Assembly (NCBI GenBank): GCA_949035555.1
Contig: CAROLD010000015.1
Coordinates: forward strand, 1 to 49,750
Length of the DNA stretch: 49,750 bases
Direction of reading: 5' to 3'
Origin: an uncultured bacterium
GTDB lineage: Bacteria; Cyanobacteriota; Vampirovibrionia; Gastranaerophilales; Gastranaerophilaceae
Within the stretch, counting starts at the first letter, position 1, and each line of letters begins with the position of its first letter. The notes beneath the pieces are model-generated. The model was not told the DNA's origin. It saw only the letters and a list, made by a program, of their open reading frames with translations, and searched no databases. The position numbers were made by a program, and so were the translations under genes. Positions 24,920 to 33,491 of the stretch are shown piece by piece.

Positions 24920-25804
24920 ATGGTAAACGTACTAAATCAAAGCAAAACAGCATCTTCAATCAATTCAAAAACAAAGATGTATGTATCAACCCCGATTAAT
25001 AGAGTACAGGAATTAGAAATCCGTTTAAACAAAATTTTTAAAGAAGAATTGCAATCAGAAGGTTCAATCCTTGTAAGCTACAAACCTGAAATTATTTCAA
25101 AACTCGCAAAATTTATTCTAGGACATATTAACCGTTCAGCATCTATTGGTATTGCAGGTGAAACCGCAAGCGGAAAATCAACTATCACTTTAGATATAAT
25201 TGATACAATTAAATCCTTTGCGACAGAATTTGAAATTGAAAATGCAATCACAAGAGTTAACACCGATGATTATTACTACGACCGTTCAGAAATGGTTAAA
25301 GCCGCAGGAAGTTTTGCGGAATTTGCGAAAAATTACGATTTAGATGTGCCGCAAGCGCTTGAATTAGAGCTTATGAGCAAACATATTAAGGAACTTCTTG
25401 CAGGTAATTCTGTTTACCTTCCTAAATATGACATGTCAGGCACTGCTATTCGTCATGATAATTATTCACTTGCTAATCCTTCCAGAATCGTTATTTCGGA
25501 AGGATTATTTACGCTAACAGACAAAATTAAAGATGCATTTGATTTTAAAATCTATGTTGACGTAAGAAGCCACATACAAAAAGAAAGATTTTATGTTCGT
25601 GCCGCTGAAAGAGATTTAGGCGACTCTGCCGACGGAATTTATAAAAACGCTTCACAAAAAGCTGAAATCTATATCAGACCTTGCAAATATGATGCCGATA
25701 TAATTCTTTCAGGTGAAGCTGTCCGTGCTAGATATAAAGCATTTTTGAATAAACTAATCTCAATCGTTCAGCAGGAAAACTTTAGAAATAAAGAAATTGT
25801 TTAA
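24920..25804 (+). CDS. Uridine kinase/phosphoribulokinase-family P-loop kinase
   Basis: A 294-residue protein. Walker A is at about 80-87 (GETASGKST), followed by a NTDDYYYD segment near 115, LPKYDMSGTAIRH near 176 and SEGLFTL near 197, which match the uridine kinase/phosphoribulokinase fold. An N-terminal extension of about 70 residues precedes the kinase domain. Uridine kinase (salvage of uridine and cytidine with ATP or GTP) is the best single guess; another small-molecule kinase of the same family is possible. AAAAAGGAAA precedes the ATG. The 170-base divergent region upstream is very T-rich. A strong shared terminator follows the stop. Confidence 0.78.
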   Translation: MVNVLNQSKTASSINSKTKMYVSTPINRVQELEIRLNKIFKEELQSEGSILVSYKPEIISKLAKFILGHINRSASIGIAGETASGKSTITLDIIDTIKSFATEFEIENAITRVNTDDYYYDRSEMVKAAGSFAEFAKNYDLDVPQALELELMSKHIKELLAGNSVYLPKYDMSGTAIRHDNYSLANPSRIVISEGLFTLTDKIKDAFDFKIYVDVRSHIQKERFYVRAAERDLGDSADGIYKNASQKAEIYIRPCKYDADIILSGEAVRARYKAFLNKLISIVQQENFRNKEIV

Positions 25805-25805
25805 T

Positions 25806-25850
25806 AATAAAAAAGAAGCTCCGAATAATATTCGGAGCTTCTTTTTTATT
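25806..25850. terminator. Bidirectional terminator
   Basis: A 21-bp perfect stem (25806-25826 with 25830-25850) containing GAAGCTCCGAAT, with A and T runs at the ends. It serves both the plus-strand kinase gene and the minus-strand TSCPD gene. Confidence 0.93.
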
Positions 25851-25854
25851 AGAC

Positions 25855-26133
25855 TTACTGTTGTACAAGTTTTTTGCTTTTGTATTCTATAAGACATTTG
25901 GCAAGCTGATCAGGACAGCTTGTTGGTTTTGGACCGCAGGTAATACCTTGCAAACGTTCAATAACTTCATCAACCGGCATACCTTTAATAAGTTCTCTTA
26001 TTCCTTTTAAGTTACCGTTGCATCCGCCATAGAATTCAGCATCCGTAACTTTGCCGTCTTGTACAGCCACCTGCATCATTTGACAGCAGGTTCCACGTGT
26101 TTGATATTGTATAACTTCAGGTTTATTTGTCAT
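25855..26133 (-). CDS. TSCPD-domain protein (TIGR03905-like)
   Basis: A 92-residue protein that carries the TSCPD signature near its end (CGPKPTSCPDQLAKCL), with further Cys residues in RGTCCQMM and GGCNGNLKG. The same domain occurs at the C-terminus of B12-dependent ribonucleotide reductases; stand-alone copies like this one have no settled function. Five to six conserved-looking Cys suggest metal or redox binding. It is cytosolic in appearance. It lies downstream of ftsZ on the same strand but is separated from it by a terminator, so it probably has its own promoter within the 60-base gap or depends on read-through. Confidence 0.85.
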   Translation of the reverse strand: MTNKPEVIQYQTRGTCCQMMQVAVQDGKVTDAEFYGGCNGNLKGIRELIKGMPVDEVIERLQGITCGPKPTSCPDQLAKCLIEYKSKKLVQQ

Positions 26134-26159
26134 AATTTAATCCTCTTCATACTTCTGCG

Positions 26160-26189
26160 AAAAAAAGGTAAGCAGAAAAGCTTACCTTT
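26160..26189 (-). terminator. Terminator after ftsZ
   Basis: AAAGGTAAGC (26164-26173) and GCTTACCTTT (26180-26189) pair exactly; the A run at 26160-26166 reads as a T run on the minus strand, downstream of ftsZ. Confidence 0.88.
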
Positions 26190-26195
26190 AAATTA

Positions 26196-27308
26196 CTAGT
26201 TTTTCTTTAAGAAATCAGGAACATCTAATTGGATTTGCGGCATATTCGGAAATCCTGAAGATGATGTTGTTGATTTACTTTGAAAATATTCTGCAGCAGA
26301 TAATTGCGGAGTATTAATTGAACTCTGATTTGGTTTTTCCGCAAAACCTGTTGCAATAACGGTAATCTGAATTTCGTTTTGGAATGCTTCATTGATTGCG
26401 GTACCAATGATTACATCCGCATCATCTTTAACTACATTATTGATAATAGTTGTTGCATCGTTAATTTCATATAATGTCATATTAGAGCTTCCTGTAATAT
26501 TAACAATAATACCGGAAGCACCATCAATTGAAGACTCAAGCAGCTGAGAATTAATAGCCATTTCAGCGGCTTTAATTGCTCTGCCTTCACCTTGCGCTCT
26601 ACCGATACCCATAAGCGCAGTACCTGAATCTTTAACAACTTTTCTAACATCCGCAAAGTCAATGTTAATCATACCAGGTATAGTAATGATATCTGAAAGC
26701 CCTTGAATACCACGGTAAAGAACTTCATCAGTAACACAGAAAGCTTCTCTTAAACCGATTTGACGTTCAACAACCTGCAATAATTTATCGTTTGGAACAA
26801 CAAGGATAGCATCAACATATTTTTTAAGTTTTTCAATTCCTGCTTCAGCCTGAGCCATTCTTTTTTTACCTTCCCAACAGAATGGTTTTGTAACGAAAGC
26901 AATAGTTAAAATACCTAAATCTTTAGCAATTTGAGCAACGACAGGAGCCGCGCCTGTACCAGTTCCGCCTCCCATACCGGCGGTAATAAATACCATATCA
27001 GCACCGTCTAGAGCTCTTGTAATTTCATCTTTCATTTCCAAAGCAGCTTTTTCTCCGGTGGAAGGATCTCCGCCGGATCCTAAACCTTTAGTTGTAGAAA
27101 CTCCGAGTTGAAGCTTATTTGGCACATTACTGTATGTCAAAACTTGTAAATCAGTATTCATAAGCCAGAATTCAACACCTGCAAGTTTTGCTTTTATCAT
27201 TCTATTAACAGCGTTTCCGCCGCCGCCGCCGACACCCACTACTTTTATTCGAGTAGGGTTAATCTTTGAGCGTTGGTTATTATCATAATTTGAAATTATA
27301 TTGTCCAT
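26196..27308 (-). CDS. ftsZ: Cell division protein FtsZ
   Basis: A 370-residue tubulin homolog. Visible motifs are VGGGGGNAVNRM near 25-37, NTDLQ near 51, the tubulin signature GGGTGTG at 113-119, and the T7 loop (NIDFADVRKV). The C-terminus has a short linker and the conserved tail peptide (QLDVPDFLKKN), which binds membrane anchors in the family. It polymerises with GTP into the division ring. AGGAGG sits just before the start codon. There is no ftsA or ftsQ next to it; the gene is alone with its own promoter and terminator, an arrangement also seen in Cyanobacteria. Confidence 0.98.
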   Translation of the reverse strand: MDNIISNYDNNQRSKINPTRIKVVGVGGGGGNAVNRMIKAKLAGVEFWLMNTDLQVLTYSNVPNKLQLGVSTTKGLGSGGDPSTGEKAALEMKDEITRALDGADMVFITAGMGGGTGTGAAPVVAQIAKDLGILTIAFVTKPFCWEGKKRMAQAEAGIEKLKKYVDAILVVPNDKLLQVVERQIGLREAFCVTDEVLYRGIQGLSDIITIPGMINIDFADVRKVVKDSGTALMGIGRAQGEGRAIKAAEMAINSQLLESSIDGASGIIVNITGSSNMTLYEINDATTIINNVVKDDADVIIGTAINEAFQNEIQITVIATGFAEKPNQSSINTPQLSAAEYFQSKSTTSSSGFPNMPQIQLDVPDFLKKN

Positions 27309-27326
27309 TGTTCCTCCTACGTTTCA

Positions 27327-27354
27327 ATTATATTATATACTAAAAAATTTACAA
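27327..27354 (-). promoter_or_regulatory. Candidate ftsZ promoter
   Basis: On the minus strand TTGTAA (27349-27354), a 16-base spacer and a perfect TATAAT (27327-27332), 19 bases before the ftsZ start. The rest of the 179-base gap up to the tRNA holds nothing else I can name. Confidence 0.55.
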
Positions 27355-27487
27355 TTCCCATATTTGAACTTTTTGTAATAATTAGCCCAACAGGATAATA
27401 CCCGATTGAGGGATTTTTATCTCAAACTTCCAAGAATAGTTTCCGCATATATAGAGTAAACAAAGATAATCAGTTGATTAAAATATA

Positions 27488-27560
27488 AGCCGATAAGGGG
27501 AATCGAACCCCTGACCTGCTGATTACGAATCAGCTGCTCTACCATCTGAGCTATATCGGC
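27488..27560 (-). tRNA. tRNA-Thr (CGT)
   Basis: Reading the minus strand, the acceptor GCCGATA (27554-27560) pairs with TATCGGC (27489-27495). The D arm, an anticodon stem GCTGA/TCAGC closing loop TTCGTAA, and the T arm with loop TTCGATT are all present. The anticodon is CGT, reading ACG (Thr). The discriminator base is T (U in the RNA) and CCA is not encoded, unlike the tRNA-Asp at the window start. Confidence 0.93.
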
Positions 27561-27567
27561 TTAATTT

Positions 27568-27987
27568 CTATACTTCAGCATTACCAACGATTGCTAGAAT
27601 TAAAAAAATCTTAACTGCAAAAATAAGTCCTAATACAAATAAAATTAACCACAATTTAACCCAGTTACGCTGTACATCATTAAACCTTGCATAACTTTCC
27701 CAATCCTGAGCTTGCCAAGCCCATTTATTACCCATAAAACCAAACCATACAGATATAATAAGTGGTCCAATTATAGGAATTATACACGCAGGAAAATAAA
27801 GGAGTGTTATATATTTTTTATGCATAATGCCCCAAATCCAGTTGAGCAAAAAAGCACCCCAATTAAAATGTCTCAATTCTACAGGCAAAACATTTGAGTC
27901 TTCTGTTACCCATTCTCCGCAAAATTTACACTTTTTTGCATCAGTTGCAATTTCAGCATTACAAAACGGACAAACTTTATTTTCCAT
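27568..27987 (-). CDS. Zinc-ribbon membrane protein (139 aa)
   Basis: The N-terminus carries a zinc ribbon with two CxxC pairs (CPFCNAEI then CKFCGEW). The rest has hydrophobic segments near 45-60 (NWGAFLLNWIWGIM), 65-90 (ITLLYFPACIIPIIGPLIISVWFGFMG) and 115-137 (WLILFVLGLIFAVKIFLIL), so it is an inner-membrane protein with a cytosolic ribbon. The layout resembles small DUF-type proteins with a zinc-ribbon cap, of unknown role. The start is the ATG at 27987, since GGAGAAGAG lies just upstream; an in-frame ATG at 28002 overlaps that site. It lies eight bases upstream of tRNA-Thr on the same strand. Confidence 0.7.
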   Translation of the reverse strand: MENKVCPFCNAEIATDAKKCKFCGEWVTEDSNVLPVELRHFNWGAFLLNWIWGIMHKKYITLLYFPACIIPIIGPLIISVWFGFMGNKWAWQAQDWESYARFNDVQRNWVKLWLILFVLGLIFAVKIFLILAIVGNAEV

Positions 27988-28055
27988 ATATCTCTTCTCC
28001 ATAATTAAAAACCTATACTAAATAATATAACTTTGTCATAACGTTGTCAATTTGT

Positions 28056-28505
28056 TTAATTTAAACCAAGCATTATCTTGTTCATATTTGCAGTAACATT
28101 CATTGCTGTAAATATTGAATTCTGACTTTGCTCAATTTGTTCGGCATCCTTTTTCAAGGAATAATATTCATCTTGGTGTTCTTTTTTATCATTCACAGCC
28201 TGCTCTAAACTTCTCATAATTTGCTTCATATTATTTGATGCAGGTATAGAAATTCCTAACTTTCTAGCAAGAGCTTTAGCACGCGTTCCAAGCTCAAGCT
28301 CGCTTGAGCATCCGTTTTGTTCTGTTATAATCTGTACCTCAAGTTTTGCTTTTACAGATGCAATAAGAGCTTGAGCCTGTGCTTCTGACGAAACAGTACT
28401 CGGATCAATACCGAGTTCCAAAAGTTTTTTTCGAGTTTCTTCACTTAAACTTGAGCCGCCTAAAATACAAAAACCGCTATATTGTGATACACCTGTTAAT
28501 TCCAT
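28056..28505 (-). CDS. Uncharacterised helical protein (149 aa)
   Basis: Not recognised. A short Gly/Ser-rich start (MELTGVSQYSGFCILGGSS) is followed by a mainly helical, charged body with a possible coiled coil near 90-130 (MKQIMRSLEQAVNDKKEHQDEY). No signal peptide or membrane helix is seen. A purine-rich AGAAAGG element precedes the ATG, and a moderate TTGACT element lies further upstream on the same strand. The LTG/YSGF start loosely recalls the FxG-type leaders of other unknown proteins in this window. Function unknown. Confidence 0.6.
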   Translation of the reverse strand: MELTGVSQYSGFCILGGSSLSEETRKKLLELGIDPSTVSSEAQAQALIASVKAKLEVQIITEQNGCSSELELGTRAKALARKLGISIPASNNMKQIMRSLEQAVNDKKEHQDEYYSLKKDAEQIEQSQNSIFTAMNVTANMNKIMLGLN

Positions 28506-28601
28506 TTTGATACAGCCTTTCTGGAATATTTTTAATGTTTTTTTACCCTAAGTCAACAAGTAATATATCGGAACAAACTACAAAAACTTTAAAAAAAATA
28601 A

Positions 28602-30751
28602 ACGTATATAATAATTAAAATTATTTTTAAAAATATTTCATCTTTGGGAGATGGCGGAGTAATTTATAACACAAAAAAGAATGCCGGTATAAACATAGTT
28701 GCTCATTTTATCAATAATACCACCAGCGATAATAGTTTTGTAGTAAGTGGAGGAGCTACACATAATAATTATGGAGTTGTTGGAGATATTTCAGGAAACT
28801 TTATCCATAATTCAACGGTTGCCCCCTTAGCTTCAGGGGCTGCAATCCGCAATAACGGCACAATTAATAATATCAGCGGAAACTTTATTGATAACTACTC
28901 AGACTCTCAACGTGGAGGCGGAAGAACTGTTTATAATATTGCAAACATAAATGAAATTAACGCAAATTTTATTGGTAATAGTGTTATTTCAGGTTCGGAG
29001 ATAGCTTATGCTGCAGGAATCAATAACCAAGGTACAATTACAAAAGTAAAAGGGGATTTTATAGGCAATTTTGTTAATTCTGCTTCTGATAGAGCTTATG
29101 GTGGTGCAATATGGACACCTGGTACTATTAAAACCATAGAAGCCAACTTTATATATAACAATCAACACTGCAAACAATAATACTCACATGTATGCCCTCA
29201 ACACACTAAAAATCAGTGGTGATACAAACTTCATCGGAGACGTAGACCTTAAAAATAAAGTAATGGATCGCTTCACTGCAAATTCTTATGGCAGCCACTC
29301 TGGCAAATTAAACATCATTGGTTTGAATTTATTATCCGATGCAACTGAAGGCTCTGATGTTACTGCAATCTACTTCGCTCAACCCGGCTTGAAAAATAAC
29401 GTAACTCACAACGGTTTAAAAGTTCCGAATGAAAAATACCAGAATTTCCAAGCTTTCACGCCAATATACAAATACAACGTAGCATACGACATCCAAAACG
29501 AATATGACGGTAAAGGTGATGGCGGATACTTCTTATTCACTAAAGGTGACAAATACTTACGCCCTGGTTCAAATACCTCAACCCCAGTTGGTAATCCATC
29601 TGAGGCATATAACCCTGCCAGTTTTAGATTCTCCCGTATCTACCCAGGCAGTTGGTCAATCCGCCATCAATGAAACATTTAGATATGTCTTCGAGCACGC
29701 TGACGCCTTTACCAAGCTTCCTTCTTTAGAAAGACTTACACATATTAAAAATAACCAGTATGCTTTATCAACAGACTATAACAAAAATCTAGGATCTATT
29801 GCTACCGAGTTCAACAATAAGGCCAGTTGGTTTATACCTTACACAAGCTTTGAAACATTACGTCTTTCCAACGGACCTAAAGTAAGCACTATTAACTATG
29901 GTTCCCTCGTTGGTTACGATTCCGACTTCCATCATCTCAAAAATGGATGGACGACTATAAGCACCGGTTATCTCGGTTATAACGGTTCTCAAGCCCATTT
30001 CAATAGTGTTGATACCTCAATGAATGGTGGTATCCTTGGGTTTACACAAACCTTCTACAAAGGAAACTTTTGGACTGCCTTAACTGCATCAGCCGGCGCA
30101 GGAGTTGCAGAATCAAGAACAATGTACGGTAAAGAAGAGTCCACAATGCTAATGGCAGGCATCGGTTCAAAATCCGGCTATAACTTAGAATTCAAAGAAG
30201 GTAAATACATCCTTCAACCAATAATGTTCCTGAGTTATACCTTTGTAAACACATTCGACTACACTAATGCAGCCGGTGTGAAAATAAATTCAGACCCATT
30301 GCATACCATACAGCTTAACCCGAGTATAAGATTCATTGCCAATACAAAAAATAACTGGCAGCCATACGCAAGCGTAGGTATGGTCTGGAACCTATTGAAC
30401 GAAACAAGTTCGACCGCAAATGGCATAAAACTGCCAGAAATGCACACCAAACCATACATAGAATATGGTGTTGGAGTACAAAAACATTTTAAAGATAAAT
30501 TTACCGCCTTCGTTCAAGCAATGGTAAGAAACGGCGGCAGAAACGGTATTGCCTTATCTGCCGGCTTTAGATGGAAATTTGGTAAAGAAGGCAAACCGAT
30601 AGAAAAAGTTCAAAGAGTAAATAACTCATTAGCAGCACAAACTGACAGAAAAATAGTAAAACAACTAAACGATGCGCAAAAAATAACTTATGGCTCAAAA
30701 ACAAAAAACACAACAAAAACAACTTACCGCGCTACAATTAAACAGTTATAA
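28602..30751 (+). pseudogene. Decayed autotransporter (passenger repeats and beta-barrel), two frameshifts
   Basis: Three open frames in three different reading frames (up to 29180, 29188-29673 and 29504-30751) read together as one protein. The first carries passenger-type repeats (INNISGNFIDN, INEINANFIGN, ITKVKGDFIGN, IKTIEANFIYN). The second continues with SGDTNFIGDV and LNIIGLNLL. The third holds an autotransporter-like beta-barrel of about 270 residues with alternating aromatic strands, ending in AGFRWKFG. Frameshift 1 lies near 29150-29185. Frameshift 2 lies near 29620, where removing one base restores NPA-VLDSPVSTQA. No start codon or signal peptide is found, as the frame is open only from 28602. 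A tail of about 55 residues follows the last strand, unusual for type V barrels. Confidence 0.75.
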
Positions 30752-30771
30752 GTAAAATAAATATTAAAAAT

Positions 30772-30817
30772 AATAAATCCCCGCATATTATCTTGTTATT
30801 GATGCGGAGGATTTATT
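30772..30817 (+). terminator. Imperfect terminator-like hairpin after autotransporter remnant
   Basis: AATAAATCC plus CCGCAT (30772-30786) pair with ATGCGG and GGATTTATT (30802-30817), with one bulged A and a T-rich loop. It lies just after the remnant gene and before the pgk promoter. Confidence 0.6.
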
Positions 30818-30833
30818 CATATAGCAGGAATAA

Positions 30834-30862
30834 TTTACAATCCACTATGTTTTTTGTAATAT
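30834..30862 (+). promoter_or_regulatory. Candidate pgk promoter
   Basis: TTTACA (30834-30839), a 17-base spacer and TAATAT (30857-30862), 33 bases before the pgk start. Confidence 0.55.
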
Positions 30863-30894
30863 AGTCATGCGGTACTTTTAAAAAGGAGAGACTA

Positions 30895-32097
30895 ATGAAA
30901 AAATCAATCAAAGATCTTGGTGATATCCAGGGTAAAAGAGCGTTAATCAGAGTTGACGTAAACGTTCCTCTTGACGCAGACAAAAATGTTACTGATGACA
31001 CAAGAATTCAAGCAATTTTACCTACTGTGAATTTCTTGAAAGATAAAGGAGCTAAAATTATTTTAATGGCTCACTTAGGTCGTCCGAAAGGTGAATGGAA
31101 TCCTGAATTCACATTAGAACCTGTTGCAAAATATATGTCTAAAGTTTTAGGAGAAGATGTTTTATTTGTAAAATCTCCTGTTGGTGAAGGTGCTGATAAA
31201 GAATTAGAAGCATTGAAAGACGGTCAGGTAGCATTGTTGGAAAACATCAGATACTATAAAGCAGAAGAAGCTAAAGATGATGATATGTCTTTTGCTCAAG
31301 AACTTGCAAAACTTGGTGATTTCTATGTTAACGATGCATTCGGTGCGGCTCACAGAAAACATACTTCAACAGCTAAAGTTGCTGAAATCTTAAAACCGGC
31401 TGTTGCAGGTTTATTGATGGAAAAAGAAATCAGATGTTTGTCTCAAGCTCTTGATAATCCTGTAAGACCTTTCACTGCTGTTGTTGGCGGTGCTAAAGTT
31501 TCTTCTAAAATCGGAGTTTTAGAAAACCTGATTGACAAAGTTGATAACCTAATCATCGGCGGTGGTATGGCTTACACATTTGTTAAAGCTAACGGCGGAA
31601 AAATTGGTGATTCTATTTGCGAAGATGATCAATTAGAAGTTGCAAAAGCAATTGAAGCAAAAGCTGCGGCTAAAGGTGTTAAACTTGTTATGGCAACGGA
31701 TGTTCTTGCTGCTGACGATTTCTCTGGCAACGGAACAAACAAATTCGTTAAAATCGACGAAATCCCTGACGGGTTTGAAGGTGTTGACGCTGGTCCTGAT
31801 TCAAGAAAAGCATTTGCTGAAGTTCTTAAATCATCAAAAACTATTTTGATGAACGGTCCAGTTGGAGCTTTCGAAAATCCTAAATTTGCAGAAGGTACAA
31901 AAGCCGTTTTAGAAGCTATTGTTGAAGCAACTAAAAATGGGGCGGTTTCTGTTATCGGCGGTGGAGACTCAGTTTCTGCGGCTAAAAAATTCTGTAAAGC
32001 TGAAGACTTCACTCACGTTTCTACAGGTGGCGGAGCTTCTTTAGAATTCATCGAAGGTAAAGTGTTACCGGGTGTTGCGGCTTTAGACGAAGCGTAA
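30895..32097 (+). CDS. pgk: Phosphoglycerate kinase
   Basis: A 400-residue enzyme of standard length. Motifs are RVDVNVPLD near 20, MAHLGRPKG near 58, the VNDAFGAAHRKHTST segment near 145, GGAKVSSKIGVLENL near 198, and GGGDSVSAAKKF plus STGGGASLEFIEGK near the end. It transfers phosphate from 1,3-bisphosphoglycerate to ADP in glycolysis. AAAAGGAGAG precedes the ATG, and a clear terminator follows. The composition (frequent GCT, GTT and GGT) differs mildly from the neighbours, as expected for a highly expressed gene. gap is not adjacent, so this is a single-gene unit. Confidence 0.98.
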   Translation: MKKSIKDLGDIQGKRALIRVDVNVPLDADKNVTDDTRIQAILPTVNFLKDKGAKIILMAHLGRPKGEWNPEFTLEPVAKYMSKVLGEDVLFVKSPVGEGADKELEALKDGQVALLENIRYYKAEEAKDDDMSFAQELAKLGDFYVNDAFGAAHRKHTSTAKVAEILKPAVAGLLMEKEIRCLSQALDNPVRPFTAVVGGAKVSSKIGVLENLIDKVDNLIIGGGMAYTFVKANGGKIGDSICEDDQLEVAKAIEAKAAAKGVKLVMATDVLAADDFSGNGTNKFVKIDEIPDGFEGVDAGPDSRKAFAEVLKSSKTILMNGPVGAFENPKFAEGTKAVLEAIVEATKNGAVSVIGGGDSVSAAKKFCKAEDFTHVSTGGGASLEFIEGKVLPGVAALDEA

Positions 32098-32113
32098 AAA
32101 TAATCTTTATAAC

Positions 32114-32146
32114 AAAAGGGCGGGATTTAAAAATCCCGCCCTTTTT
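32114..32146 (+). terminator. Terminator after pgk
   Basis: AAAAGGGCGGGATTT (32114-32128) and AAATCCCGCCCTTTT (32131-32145) pair exactly with a T run at the end. The inner GGCGGGA/TCCCGCC stem recurs at 34605 and 47534, and in related form at 48057. Confidence 0.93.
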
Positions 32147-32200
32147 AATAGCAAAAAAAATTTTATTTATGTTTTACTTACCATAAAAAGGAATTAAATT

Positions 32201-32827
32201 ATGCAAATAAACTTCACAGGTATTAAAAACATAGGATATGAAACCAGACAAACAAGAAGCATCTATTATGATGACGGCACTTGTGAATTTTTATGTCCGG
32301 ATAACGACATGAGCAAAGAAGATTATGATGAAGACATCTATGACCATTATATTACTGTACAGTTAACCGATGATTACAACGGCAAAGACTTAACAGAATT
32401 CAGAAATAAAATTAAAAACACCAAATTTGCAGAGTATTTGCACCCTGAAAATCCTGATTTGTTATCATTTTCTATATCAAAAACTGATTTTACGGATGAA
32501 TTTGTGACAAAACCGGAGGTAGAATTTTACATAAATGACTGTGCAGATGAATTAGAAGTTAAAGATGAAAACTTGGCACTATTCAGTTATTTTGGCAAGT
32601 TATTGAAACGAATTTCTCAGATGAAAGACAGCGAATTTATTGTTAATAAAAATTATATAGAAACAGATGCGTCAACTTCAATAATTATCGGTGATGATTT
32701 GCGGGAAGATTACGGTGAGCATTACGAACAAATTATGAAACAGGTTCATTCTCCGGAAGTTGTTCGAAATGGTGCAAAAGAAATGGATAAAATACTTGTG
32801 GACAGAATGCTCGATTATTTCAGTTAA
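32201..32827 (+). CDS. Uncharacterised protein with N-terminal FTG motif (208 aa)
   Basis: Not recognised. It begins MQINFTGIKNIGYET, with the same Phe-Thr-Gly element near the N-terminus as the protein at 13616. The rest is acidic, with many Asp and Glu, an alternating alpha/beta look, and no signal peptide or membrane segment, so it is presumably soluble. AAAAGGAATTAAATT precedes the ATG. It is flanked by the pgk terminator and, 40 bases downstream, by spmA. Independent expression or cotranscription with spmA-spmB are both possible. Function unknown. Confidence 0.65.
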   Translation: MQINFTGIKNIGYETRQTRSIYYDDGTCEFLCPDNDMSKEDYDEDIYDHYITVQLTDDYNGKDLTEFRNKIKNTKFAEYLHPENPDLLSFSISKTDFTDEFVTKPEVEFYINDCADELEVKDENLALFSYFGKLLKRISQMKDSEFIVNKNYIETDASTSIIIGDDLREDYGEHYEQIMKQVHSPEVVRNGAKEMDKILVDRMLDYFS

Positions 32828-32867
32828 CAAGATTGACCCATAAAATATTTAATGCCATAATCAATTT

Positions 32868-33491
32868 ATGAATTACATTTTTTATTTTCTGATAGTTTTT
32901 TCAATAGTAATTGGAGCAATAAACGGCAAATTGCAAGATGTCGTAAATGCTGTGATGTCAGGGGCAGAACTTTCAGTTAAAATAGCATTTTCACTAATCG
33001 GAATAATGGCATTCTGGCTCGGGATTATGCGAATTGCTGAAAAATCAGGACTTATTAAATGGATTGCAAAATGTTTAAAACCAATAACAAAAGTTCTGTT
33101 CAATGAACTTCCTGAAAATTCACCTGCAATCGGGGATATTGCGATGAATTTCACAGCAAATGCATTCGGACTTGCCAATGCAGCGACCCCTTTTGGAATT
33201 CGCGCAATGGAAGAACTCCAGAATGTAAATGTAAAAAAAGATACAGCATCAAACGCGATGTGTTTATTCTTAGGTATGAATACCGCAGGCTTCCAGCTAA
33301 TTCCGACGACAGTAATTGCAGTTTTAATTGGAATTGGTTATAAAAATCCTACAGAAATAATTGCACCTACGCTGTTGGTAACATCTATCGCCTTTTCGTC
33401 AGCAATAATTCTGGCAAAAACTTTCCGGGGGGTAAATAGGTTAGAGGTGCTAAAGATGTTAAAGAGATTAAAAGGTGGTAAGAATGACTAA
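32868..33491 (+). CDS. spmA: SpmA-like membrane protein with nucleoside-recognition (Gate) domain
   Basis: A 207-residue membrane protein. Hydrophobic helices and the Gate-domain pattern (MSGAELSVKIAFSLIGIMAFWLGIM, then NFTANAFGLANAATPFGIRAMEEL and MCLFLGMNTAGFQLIPTT) match SpmA. In Bacillus, SpmA and SpmB act in spore core dehydration, but homologs occur widely in bacteria that do not form spores, where the function is unknown and transport is suspected. No clear Shine-Dalgarno sequence precedes the ATG. The gene overlaps spmB by eight bases. Confidence 0.88.
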   Translation: MNYIFYFLIVFSIVIGAINGKLQDVVNAVMSGAELSVKIAFSLIGIMAFWLGIMRIAEKSGLIKWIAKCLKPITKVLFNELPENSPAIGDIAMNFTANAFGLANAATPFGIRAMEELQNVNVKKDTASNAMCLFLGMNTAGFQLIPTTVIAVLIGIGYKNPTEIIAPTLLVTSIAFSSAIILAKTFRGVNRLEVLKMLKRLKGGKND

